Of a DNA stretch of 55,439 nucleotides, positions 36,945 through 45,342 are shown in pieces. How positions within the stretch are numbered: the stretch's first letter is position 1; the number at the start of each line of letters is the position of its first letter. The stretch is from NCBI GenBank assembly GCA_946482515.1, contig CAMLRS010000020.1:1-55439 (forward strand), given 5' to 3'. Position numbers and translations under genes: made by a program. This DNA is from an uncultured Flavobacteriales bacterium (GTDB lineage: Bacteria > Bacteroidota > Bacteroidia > Flavobacteriales > Crocinitomicaceae). The notes under the pieces are model-generated. The model was not told the DNA's origin, did no database searches, and saw only the letters and a list, made by a program, of their open reading frames with translations.

Positions 36945-38231
36945 TCAGCGCTTGGAAATCTCCACGTAATCGCGGGTTACGGCACCAGTATAGATCTGAC
37001 GCGGACGACCGATAGGCTCGCCGGCTTCTGTCATTTCTTTCCATTGTGCGATCCATCCCGGGAGACGTCCGAGGGCGAACATCACGGTGAACATTTCGGT
37101 AGGGATACCGAGCGCACGGTAGATGATTCCGGAGTAGAAATCGACGTTCGGGTAGAGTGAGCGCGATTTGAAGTATTCGTCTTCCAACGCTACTTTCTCC
37201 AGTTTCTTAGCGATTTCCAGGTACGGATCATCGATTTTCATTTTTTCAAGCACATCGTCGCACGCTTTCTTGATAATTGTCGCACGCGGGTCGAAGTTCT
37301 TGTATACACGGTGTCCGAAGCCCATGAGGCGGAACGGATCGTCTTTGTCTTTTGCTTTGAGTACCCATTTGTCCACATCGCCACCGTCGTTGTGGATTTT
37401 TTCGAGCATTTCGATCACAGCCTGGTTTGCCCCCCCGTGCAGCGGCCCCCACAGCGCAGAAATACCGGCTGAAATGGTTGCGTACAGGTTGGCTTGTGAA
37501 GATCCTACGATACGCACAGTCGACGTGGAGCAGTTTTGCTCGTGGTCGGCGTGGAGGATGAGGAGCTTGTTCAGTGCATCAACAACAACCGGATCTACGT
37601 TGTAATCTTCCGTTGGCATGGCAAACATCATGTGCAGGAAGTTCTTGCAGTAGTCGTAATCGTTTTTCGGGTACATGAACGGGTGACGCATCGCGTTTTT
37701 GTAAGACCATGCTGCCAGTGTAGGCAGTTTGGCCAGCAGGCGAAGGATCGTCAGGTTTTTCTTCTCAGGGCTTCTGTTTGGGTTGAGCGATTCCGGGTAG
37801 AAGGTCGAGAGTGAGCAGATCATCGAAGACAGTACGCCCATCGGGTGCGCCTTGGCCGGGTAAGCTTCGAAGAAACGCTTCATATCTTCGTGAACGAGCG
37901 TATGCTTGGTAATATTGGACGAGAAATCATCGAGCTGGGCCTGAGTCGGCAGCTCGCCGTAAATCAGCAGGTAAGCTACTTCAATGAAGGAAGCTTTTTC
38001 GGCCAGCTGCTCGATCGGGTAACCACGGTAACGAAGGATACCTTCTTCACCGTCGAGGAATGTAATAGCACTGAATGTAGCCCCGGTGTTCTTGTATCCG
38101 GAATCAATGGTGATATAGCCGGTTTCCTGGCGCAGTTTGGTGATGTCGATGGCTTTTTCCTTCTCTGTGCCTTCAACAACGGGGAATTCATACATTTTTC
38201 CTCCCAGTTCGATTTTCGCAGTCTCGCTCAT
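36945..38231 (-). CDS. gltA: Citrate synthase
   Basis: 428 residues from the ATG at 38231 (the frame extends further upstream but without protein-like sequence). It condenses acetyl-CoA and oxaloacetate at the entry of the citric acid cycle. Type II citrate synthase hallmarks are present: LHADHEQNCSTSTVR with the first catalytic His, GPLHGGANQAV with the second, and GFGHRVYKNFDPRA with the oxaloacetate-binding Arg and nearby catalytic Asp. Length is standard for hexameric bacterial enzymes. A promoter with correct spacing precedes it and a strong palindrome terminator follows, so it is monocistronic. Confidence 0.97.
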   Translation of the reverse strand: MSETAKIELGGKMYEFPVVEGTEKEKAIDITKLRQETGYITIDSGYKNTGATFSAITFLDGEEGILRYRGYPIEQLAEKASFIEVAYLLIYGELPTQAQLDDFSSNITKHTLVHEDMKRFFEAYPAKAHPMGVLSSMICSLSTFYPESLNPNRSPEKKNLTILRLLAKLPTLAAWSYKNAMRHPFMYPKNDYDYCKNFLHMMFAMPTEDYNVDPVVVDALNKLLILHADHEQNCSTSTVRIVGSSQANLYATISAGISALWGPLHGGANQAVIEMLEKIHNDGGDVDKWVLKAKDKDDPFRLMGFGHRVYKNFDPRATIIKKACDDVLEKMKIDDPYLEIAKKLEKVALEDEYFKSRSLYPNVDFYSGIIYRALGIPTEMFTVMFALGRLPGWIAQWKEMTEAGEPIGRPRQIYTGAVTRDYVEISKR

Positions 38232-38272
38232 GTTATCGCTGTCGTGATTTATTACTTTTTTGATAGTCGTCC

Positions 38273-38301
38273 TAAAAGTACTAAAGAAAAACATATCGCA
38301 A
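38273..38301 (-). promoter_or_regulatory. Putative promoter of gltA
   Basis: On the minus strand TTG (38301-38299), an 18-base spacer, then TACTTTTA (38280-38273), one base off TAnnTTTG. It lies about 40 bases before the ATG. Confidence 0.45.
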
Positions 38302-38379
38302 ATCGATCGTGTTAAAACTTTTTGGGTGTGTTGAAAGACGCGCTGAGTTAGCTTCCCACGAATAACCCGATTTGGGAAT

Positions 38380-38688
38380 TCAAAGCACTCCGGCCTGGCT
38401 GTAGAGTCCCAGGTTGATGGCCACGAACAGCAGAAAGTTTGCCGAAGTAAACGCACAGATCAACAGGTTGTTCCGGTTGAAGCGCTTCAGGTTGTAGAAA
38501 CCGTAAATGAAGGCAGCGCAGTTGACGAGCCCAACAGGAATAAGCATCACGGAAAGCAGTGTTTCGGATACGAGAAAATTGTGGTCGAGGAAACGGATCA
38601 GCAGGAGCAGGGCGGTGTTAATCCCTGACCAGATTATGCATCTGATCAGGGCAACAAAAAGCGGTGGACGCGAAGAATCGTCAGACAT
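38380..38688 (-). CDS. Small three-helix membrane protein, unknown function
   Basis: A 102-residue protein with hydrophobic helices at about 14-34, 38-65 and 75-98 and a short basic loop (LKRFNRNN). It starts 9 bases after the stop of the S9 peptidase gene on the same strand, so the two are probably cotranscribed. No family recognised. Confidence 0.65.
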   Translation of the reverse strand: MSDDSSRPPLFVALIRCIIWSGINTALLLLIRFLDHNFLVSETLLSVMLIPVGLVNCAAFIYGFYNLKRFNRNNLLICAFTSANFLLFVAINLGLYSQAGVL

Positions 38689-38697
38689 GCGGAATGT

Positions 38698-40869
38698 CTA
38701 GAGGTTTTCCAGCGTGTAATTGAGCATCATGGTAAAGAGGTGGTTGCGGGTATTGCCACCGTAAATTCCGTGGTTTTTGTTCGGATAAATGAACAGGTCG
38801 AATTGCTTGTTGGCTTTCACCAGCGCGGTGATCAGCTCCATACTGTTCTGGTAATGCACGTTGTCGTCGGCAGAACCGTGGATGAGCAGCAGCTTGCCTT
38901 TGAGCTTCGCAACGTGGTTTACCGGCGAGTTATCGTCGTACCCGGAAGCATTTTCCTGCGGTGTGCGCATGAAGCGCTCTGTATAGATATTGTCGTAATA
39001 GCGCCAGTTGGTTACCGGCGCAACGGAAATTCCCATTTTGAAGACGTCTGCGCCTTTGGTCATGGCAAGCGCTGTCATAAAGCCTCCGTAGCTCCATCCC
39101 TGGATTCCGATGCGCTGTGCATCAACATAAGCGAATGTTTGCAGGTGCTTGGCTGCAGCAATGACGTCTTCGGTCTCGAGCTTGCCCAATTGCAGGTACG
39201 TCGACTTTTTGAACGCCTCGCCACGGTACATCGTTCCGCGCGGATCGACACTGAAGACGATGTAACCTTTTTGCGCCAGGAGCTGGTGGTACATATAGTT
39301 CGCTCCTTCGTATTCGTTCTGAACGGTGTTGCTGCCCGGTCCGCAGTACACGTTGAAGTAAACCGGGTATTTTTTGTTCGGATCGAAGTTGGCAGGCTTG
39401 ATGATCCATGCGTTGAGCATCGTGCCGTCTGCACCGGGAACCTGGATGAATTCTTTCGGCGAAAGATTCATGCTTTCGAGCTTTTTGCGCAGCTCGCTGT
39501 TGTTTTCGAGCACCAGCAATTCTTTTCCTTTCGCATCGCACAGCGTGTAAGTCGGCACCGAGTTGGCCAGCGACGTATTGCGGATGAAGTAATTGAAGCC
39601 TTCGGAGAACTCAGCGTTGTGCGTTCCCTCAATAGGACTGATCGCCGATTTTTTCTTTCCGTCGAGTGAAATCACGTAAAGCGAACGGTTGATCGCACCG
39701 CCTTCAGCCGAAGCATAGTAGACCAATCCTTTTTTCTCGTTGATGCCGTAGAGCTCAATCACGTCCCAGCTGCCGGAAGTTACGGCGCGCTGCGTGCCGT
39801 CGAAATTGAGCTGGTAGATGTGGTTGTAACCGTCTTTTTCGCTGGTACGCAGTAACGATTTGCCGTCCTTGAGCACTGTGAGGTTGTTGTCGATGTCGAT
39901 ATACGTTTTGGAATTTTCCTGGTAGAACACTTTATCGGCAGGCGCTGTCGGATTGCTCACCAGATGGTATTTCAATTCGCTCTGGTGACGGTTCATCGTG
40001 AGCACGATCAATTCGTTGGTTACCGGCGACCACTGGAAGCGCGGAATGTATTCGTAAGCTCCGAGGTTCACATTGGCCGCTCTGCCACCTTCTGCGGCAA
40101 TGATGTGCATGCTGACTTTGGAATTGTCTTCGCCCGCTTTCGGGTATTTGAAACGGTATTCGTCCGGGTACAAGCCGCCGTACATCGCCATGTCGAATTC
40201 GCGCACGTTGGACTCGTCGAAGCGCATGAACGCCAGGTATTTTGAATCCGGTGACCACGCAAAACCCTGCGTAATGGCAAATTCTTCTTCGTACACCCAG
40301 TCGGTAGTTCCGTTGATAATGGCATTCGTTTTTCCGTCGTTGGTGAGCTGCGTCACTTTGCCGGAAGCGAGGTCTTTTACGTAAAGATTGTTAGCAGCTA
40401 CGAAACCGATTTTTTTGCCGTCCGGTGAGAAAGTAGCCAGCGTCTGCGGTACCTCTGTGCTGTGCAGCAGTGTTGTTTTTTTCGAAGCGATGTCGTGGAC
40501 GTAATAAACCGTCGAAAAGCTGTGACGGTAAATCGGATTGGTTTTTGTGAGCACCAGCAGAAGCGTGCCTTCCTTGTTCAGCTTGGCGTCATCGACTTCG
40601 ATCGCTTTCCCGTCGACTTTGATGTCGCTGAAATTCACGAGCGTCGTTCCGGCACCGTTGAAGTCTTTAAAGCTGTATTTCTTGAGCAGGGAGCTGCCGT
40701 TTTCGGTCACCATTTTGGTGAAGTGCTCGCCATCGGGTAAGGAGGCGAATCCGTCAACGCCTTTGGCGTAAAACTCAGGTGATTTCCAGATGCGCTCAAC
40801 AGTGAGCTCGTTTTGGCCAAACAGGCTGCCGATAAAGGTCAGGGTAACCAGCAGAAGGATGTGCTTCAT
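38698..40869 (-). CDS. S9 family dipeptidyl peptidase (DPP IV-like)
   Basis: 723 residues from the ATG at 40869, which begins a signal peptide (MKHILLLVTLTFIGSLFGQ); eight extra codons upstream are ignored. Residues about 35-470 are the beta-propeller of DPP IV (DWVYEEEFAITQGFAWSPDSKY, including the Glu-Glu pair that binds the substrate amino terminus). The C-terminal alpha/beta hydrolase holds the triad: S593 in GWSYGGFM, Asp in GSADDNVHYQ, His in NKNHGIYGG. It should remove X-Pro dipeptides from peptides in the periplasm. A TATTTTTG word lies on the minus strand at 40917-40910. First gene of a two-gene operon with the small membrane protein. Confidence 0.93.
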   Translation of the reverse strand: MKHILLLVTLTFIGSLFGQNELTVERIWKSPEFYAKGVDGFASLPDGEHFTKMVTENGSSLLKKYSFKDFNGAGTTLVNFSDIKVDGKAIEVDDAKLNKEGTLLLVLTKTNPIYRHSFSTVYYVHDIASKKTTLLHSTEVPQTLATFSPDGKKIGFVAANNLYVKDLASGKVTQLTNDGKTNAIINGTTDWVYEEEFAITQGFAWSPDSKYLAFMRFDESNVREFDMAMYGGLYPDEYRFKYPKAGEDNSKVSMHIIAAEGGRAANVNLGAYEYIPRFQWSPVTNELIVLTMNRHQSELKYHLVSNPTAPADKVFYQENSKTYIDIDNNLTVLKDGKSLLRTSEKDGYNHIYQLNFDGTQRAVTSGSWDVIELYGINEKKGLVYYASAEGGAINRSLYVISLDGKKKSAISPIEGTHNAEFSEGFNYFIRNTSLANSVPTYTLCDAKGKELLVLENNSELRKKLESMNLSPKEFIQVPGADGTMLNAWIIKPANFDPNKKYPVYFNVYCGPGSNTVQNEYEGANYMYHQLLAQKGYIVFSVDPRGTMYRGEAFKKSTYLQLGKLETEDVIAAAKHLQTFAYVDAQRIGIQGWSYGGFMTALAMTKGADVFKMGISVAPVTNWRYYDNIYTERFMRTPQENASGYDDNSPVNHVAKLKGKLLLIHGSADDNVHYQNSMELITALVKANKQFDLFIYPNKNHGIYGGNTRNHLFTMMLNYTLENL

Positions 40870-41421
40870 GAAAACAAATTTTGGGCCGGCCATAGGTGGC
40901 GGGCAAGGACAAAAATAACCAAATTCACATGCGATGGGCTTGTGTTTTATTGGATTTATATGAACGGTTCCAGAACCGTGCCATACTGTTCCAGACCTGT
41001 TTGAAAGGCAGAAAACAACACCTTGTTCTTTTTCTGACAGGTGGTGTTAAATTTTTCATGTAGGAATCCAATAGTGGTAATCTGTTAAAATCAGCTAAAT
41101 CATTTTAGTACTGGTGGGTTTATAGGTTCGTGCAAAACCTTTTCCCATTGTTAACAATTCAATAATGATGCGAAGAATAAAATGTCCTACCTTTGCCACA
41201 AGTTTTCATGTGTTCCCCTTGAGGCTGCGTACGTTACCAGACTGAAACCATGTGAAAACACAACTACAGGAACAATGAAATAAAGCAATGTTACCCCATA
41301 CGAATAGAGCCGCTGCAGCACAAAGCAGGGTCATTTATTCTTCCGCTCAACGTGTGGGACGTAATGCTTTTAACCTGTTGAAAAAGGCATCTTTAGTACA
41401 ATCATCCAATAATTTCTTTCT
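40870..41421. other. Long gene-free region between the S9 peptidase and the lamin-tail gene
   Basis: 552 bases with no supportable ORF. Contents: minus-strand TATTTTTG at 40917-40910; the 12-bp palindrome ATTGTTAACAAT at 41147-41158; plus-strand TACCTTTG at 41188-41195, a good -7 word but without a TTG at the right spacing and 226 bases from the next ATG; and a second ATCTTTAG-like word at about 41390. The length suggests a long regulated leader for the lamin-tail gene. None of the phrase-like repeats occurs here. Confidence 0.45.
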
Positions 41422-42486
41422 ATGAAAAAAGCGTTACTTTTTTTCAGTCTTTTGGCGTCCGCAACTTATGCACAGGATTGCTCCAAAATTTTCATTTCCG
41501 AGTATGTGGAAGGCTGGTCGAATAACAAAGCCCTCGAGATCTACAACCCGACCAATGCGCCGGTTGATCTTTCCGAGTATTTCGTAGCCCGTTACTCGAA
41601 CGGTTCTGCATCGGCTACCGTAAAAAATTCTGTTCAGCTTGAAGGTATGGTTCCGGCTCACGGCGTATTTGTAGCTGTGGTACAGAAACTGGACCCTGCC
41701 GGTACAGGCAACGAAGCACCGGTATGGGATTCCCTGCAGGCACGTGCCGATGGTTACTTCAGCCCGGTTTACGATGTGTCTGATGCGTTTTACTGGAACG
41801 GAAACGATGCGATTCTGCTGGCAAAGGGAGACCTGACCGGTCTTGCTTCATCCACACAGATCATTCCGGCTAACGTTCCTGGTTTTGCCATCATCGATAT
41901 CTTTGGCAAGATCGGTGAAAACCCTGCAAATGAAGACGGACAGGTGTGCTCCAGCTGCGGCGGGGCATGGTCGAGCGTAGCTCCTTACAATACAGGCGAA
42001 GGCCAGTTGCTGTCTATCGATCATTCCCTGATTCGTAAATCTACCGTACTGAAAGGTGTAACCGCACCGGTTGCTACCTTCAACATCCTGGCTGAATACG
42101 ATTCCATTCCTGCAGTAACATACCTGCTCGACGGAAACGGCGATACCATCGAGTCACAGCAAGGAAACCCTATCCTGTTCGGTAACTGGTTCTCCCTGGG
42201 CGAGCACGACTGCAACTGCAACCCGCTTTCTGTTGAGAATCCGGTACAGGAAGAGCTCGTTGTGTTCCCGAACCCTGTAAACGAAGGTGTCGTGTACATC
42301 AAAGGCGCCACAGCTGTGCGCGAAGTACAGGTGGTGAACGCACTCGGACAAACAATCAGTCGCGTTGCCAACGCCGGCAATGCAACCATGAGCGTTCGTT
42401 TCGGCAACAACGACAGGGGTGTTTACATCCTGCGCATCGTGCAATCAAACGGTGCCGTCACGACAAAACGCATTGTAGTTAAATAA
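41422..42486 (+). CDS. Lamin-tail-domain T9SS-secreted protein
   Basis: A 354-residue exported protein: signal peptide at 1-17 (ending ATYAQ), a lamin tail domain at about 20-150 (IFISEYVEG..NKALEIYNPTNAPVDLSEY), a linker with CSSCGG, and a type A sorting domain at about 275-354 (VFPNPVNEGVVYI ... DRGVYILRI). Lamin tail domains in bacteria are often attached to extracellular nucleases such as ExeM, where they are thought to bind or anchor. Here no nuclease domain is present, but an endonuclease I gene lies two genes downstream. It ends at a strong terminator 8 bases before the next start. Confidence 0.88.
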   Translation: MKKALLFFSLLASATYAQDCSKIFISEYVEGWSNNKALEIYNPTNAPVDLSEYFVARYSNGSASATVKNSVQLEGMVPAHGVFVAVVQKLDPAGTGNEAPVWDSLQARADGYFSPVYDVSDAFYWNGNDAILLAKGDLTGLASSTQIIPANVPGFAIIDIFGKIGENPANEDGQVCSSCGGAWSSVAPYNTGEGQLLSIDHSLIRKSTVLKGVTAPVATFNILAEYDSIPAVTYLLDGNGDTIESQQGNPILFGNWFSLGEHDCNCNPLSVENPVQEELVVFPNPVNEGVVYIKGATAVREVQVVNALGQTISRVANAGNATMSVRFGNNDRGVYILRIVQSNGAVTTKRIVVK

Positions 42487-42499
42487 GCAACTCTAACCG

Positions 42500-42528
42500 G
42501 AGGCCGAATAACATCGGCCTCTTTTTTT
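42500..42528 (+). terminator. Terminator between the lamin-tail gene and the TonB-dependent receptor gene
   Basis: GAGGCCGA and TCGGCCTC form an 8-bp perfect stem with an ATAACA loop followed by TTTTTTT. The receptor ATG comes 8 bases after the T-run, so receptor expression needs read-through or a promoter inside the hairpin region. Confidence 0.85.
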
Positions 42529-42536
42529 GTGGTTTT

Positions 42537-45263
42537 ATGTTTCTTCGAATCCCCGCATTTTTACTGTTCTTCCTGCCGATTTTCGCCGTGGCGCAAACCG
42601 GTTCCGTGAAAGGTGTGATCACCGACATTACCGAGCTGCCCGTTCCGGGAAGCCTCGTGGTGCTGAGCCCAAACCTGAAAACCGTGTCTGACGACGATGG
42701 AAATTATTCCTTCGCCGACGTTCCTTACGGCACTTACACCTTGCAGGTCATTGCTTTCGATTTCGATACGCTGACGAAAGAAGTCGAGGTGAATCGCCCG
42801 GAAGTGATTCTTGATCTGACATTGGGTGAAGAAAAAGCCAGCACCGAGCTCGAAGAAATCAAAGTCATTGCCAACGCTTCTACGGGGCGCCGTACGCCGA
42901 TTGCGATTACCAAGATCCCGGCAACGCGCATTACCGAAGAGCTGGGCTCGCGCGATCTCCCGATGCTGTTGAATGCCACACCGGGCGTTTACGCTACACA
43001 AACCGGTGGTGGTGACGGCGACTCACGTATCACTGTCCGCGGTTTCGACCAGCGAAATGTCGGCGTGCTCATCGATGGTGTGCCGGTAAACGACATGGAA
43101 AACGGCTGGGTTTACTGGTCCAACTGGTTCGGTCTCGACGCGATCACGAGCAACATCCAGATCCAGCGCGGTCTGGGAGCTACGAAGCTCGCCATGCCTT
43201 CCGTTGGTGGTACGCTCAACATCATTACCTCCGGGCTCGGCAGCCGCAAAGGCATGTCTTTCCGCCAGGAATACGGTACGGGAAACTTTATCCGCTCAAC
43301 GCTTTCGTACAACTCCGGTTTGATGAAAAATGGCTTCGGCGTTACCTTCTCCGGTTCTTACAAGCAAGGCGACGGCTGGGTGGACGGAACCAACACACAA
43401 GGTGCTTTCTATTACCTGAAAGTGCAGAAGAAATGGGAAAAGCACTTGTTGTCGCTTTCCGGTTTCGGTGCGCCTCAAAAACACGGCCAGCGTTCCTTCA
43501 ACCAGAAAATCCAGTACTGGGATTCCGAAATTGCCCGCGAAAACGGCGCAACAGTCGATTCCAACCTGATCATGGACCGTGGGATCCGCTTCAACCAGCA
43601 CTGGGGCTACATTACCCGTGACGGCAAGCAGGAAATCCTGAACGAGCGGCTGAACTACTACCACAAGCCACAAATTACCCTGAAAGACTTCTGGACGGTG
43701 AATAAGAAGCTGTCCATTTCCAATATTGCTTACCTGTCCATCGGACGAGGCGGCGGAACGCGCTTGTCAAACTCCAGCGGGATCCTTTACACAGAAGAAG
43801 GAACCGTGGATTGGGATGCCATCGTACATGCCAACCAGGTCGATCAGCTCTTTGGTGGTCCGAATGTCGATCCGGCTTACCACCCGACCGAGCTGAAATC
43901 GACACAGGTACTGGTTTCCAGCGTAAATAACCACTTCTGGGCCGGCTACCTCGGGCAATTCCAGTACGAGCATACCAAAGAGCTGCAATTCTCCGGAGGT
44001 ATCGACTACCGTTACTACAAAGGCACGCATTACCAGGAAATTCGTGATCTGCTCGGCGGTGATTATTATGTCAACGGTGCCGACAAGAACAACGCGTCAC
44101 CGGTTGCGCGCAAAGGCGATAAGATCTCGCTGAACACTTACAACAATCACCGCGATGGCCTGGTACAATGGGGCGGCGCTTTCGGGCAGGTGGAATACAG
44201 CACAACCCGCTGGACAACCTTCATCAACCTGTCGGGAGTGAGCACTTCGTACAAAGGAATTGACTACTTCCAGAAAAAAGTGCTGGAGCTGAGCGATACC
44301 ACGTTGCGCATCGGGGCGAACGACACCGTTTACCATAACGGACAGATGTACACGGCGCAATCGGCAGGACTGGAATACAACCAGACTTCCTGGAAAACGC
44401 TGTTCGGTGGAACCGTCAAAGCCGGTGCAAGCTTCACGATTGACGAAAACTCGACCGTATACATGAACCTCGGCTATTTGTCGCGCACGCCGCAGTTCAG
44501 CAACGTCATCGACAACAACACCAATACTTTCTTCCGCGAGATCCTGAATGAAAAGATCCTGGCGGCAGAAGCAGGCTACAATTTCGCTACGAACCGTTTC
44601 GGCGTGAGCTTCAACGCTTACTTTACCAACTGGCAGAACAAGCCGTTCCCGTTTGGTGTATCGATTCCCGATCCGAACGATCCAACAGCCAGCATTTACG
44701 TGAACATCAACGGAATGGATGCCGTCCACATGGGGGCTGAAATCGATATGGCTTACCAGCTCAACAAGAAATGGTCGGCCGAGTTCATGTTCTCCTATGG
44801 CGACTGGACGTGGAATTCCTCCGAGACCATTTACATTCCGGACCTGGATTACTCGTTCACGTTTGATGCAAAAGGCGTACACGTCGGCGACGCAGCGCAA
44901 ACCATGATGAATGCCGGCATTCGCTGGGAACCGATCAAGCGTTTGTACTTCAAAGCGCAGTACCAGTTCTTCGATCGCTATTACGGGAACTTCAGCCCGT
45001 TTGCACTCAGCGGTCCGAACGGCGGAAGAGAAGCCTGGAAATTGCCGTCTTACGGACTGGTGAACTTCTTTGCCGGCTACAAATTCAAGATCGCTAAAGT
45101 GGATGCCTTCCTCAATGGAAGTATTACAAATCTGCTGAACACGGTGTATATGTCTGACGCTACCGACAACTTCTACGCACCGTACAGTTTCGATGCGACT
45201 TCGGCTTCGGTGATGTTTGGACAGGGATTCCGCTTCAACATTGCGGCCGGCATACAATTTTAA
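42537..45263 (+). CDS. TonB-dependent outer-membrane receptor
   Basis: A 908-residue transporter: signal peptide (1-19, ending FAVAQ), a carboxypeptidase-regulatory-like domain (about 22-105, VKGVITDITELPVPGS), a plug domain (about 120-240) with RITVRGFDQRNVGVLIDGVP, and a 22-strand-type barrel to the C-terminal FRFNIAAGIQF. It imports a ligand across the outer membrane using energy from TonB. No SusD-like partner follows. Its location directly before a secreted endonuclease and the two 5'-nucleotidase parts makes a nucleic-acid-derived ligand plausible, which is inference. The ATG at 42537 is the only start compatible with the signal peptide. Confidence 0.93.
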   Translation: MFLRIPAFLLFFLPIFAVAQTGSVKGVITDITELPVPGSLVVLSPNLKTVSDDDGNYSFADVPYGTYTLQVIAFDFDTLTKEVEVNRPEVILDLTLGEEKASTELEEIKVIANASTGRRTPIAITKIPATRITEELGSRDLPMLLNATPGVYATQTGGGDGDSRITVRGFDQRNVGVLIDGVPVNDMENGWVYWSNWFGLDAITSNIQIQRGLGATKLAMPSVGGTLNIITSGLGSRKGMSFRQEYGTGNFIRSTLSYNSGLMKNGFGVTFSGSYKQGDGWVDGTNTQGAFYYLKVQKKWEKHLLSLSGFGAPQKHGQRSFNQKIQYWDSEIARENGATVDSNLIMDRGIRFNQHWGYITRDGKQEILNERLNYYHKPQITLKDFWTVNKKLSISNIAYLSIGRGGGTRLSNSSGILYTEEGTVDWDAIVHANQVDQLFGGPNVDPAYHPTELKSTQVLVSSVNNHFWAGYLGQFQYEHTKELQFSGGIDYRYYKGTHYQEIRDLLGGDYYVNGADKNNASPVARKGDKISLNTYNNHRDGLVQWGGAFGQVEYSTTRWTTFINLSGVSTSYKGIDYFQKKVLELSDTTLRIGANDTVYHNGQMYTAQSAGLEYNQTSWKTLFGGTVKAGASFTIDENSTVYMNLGYLSRTPQFSNVIDNNTNTFFREILNEKILAAEAGYNFATNRFGVSFNAYFTNWQNKPFPFGVSIPDPNDPTASIYVNINGMDAVHMGAEIDMAYQLNKKWSAEFMFSYGDWTWNSSETIYIPDLDYSFTFDAKGVHVGDAAQTMMNAGIRWEPIKRLYFKAQYQFFDRYYGNFSPFALSGPNGGREAWKLPSYGLVNFFAGYKFKIAKVDAFLNGSITNLLNTVYMSDATDNFYAPYSFDATSASVMFGQGFRFNIAAGIQF

Positions 45264-45342
45264 AAACAGAGAAGGGGAGAGCCCCACAGATTAATCATAA
45301 AAACGAACCGCAACGACGGATTCAAATTTGTAAATTAGAGCT

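Noticed and set aside
40925..41080. Inverted pairs such as AACACC ... GGTGTT in the 552-base gap considered as a riboswitch or small RNA
   Set aside because: The stems are short and interrupted and there is no recognisable conserved core.
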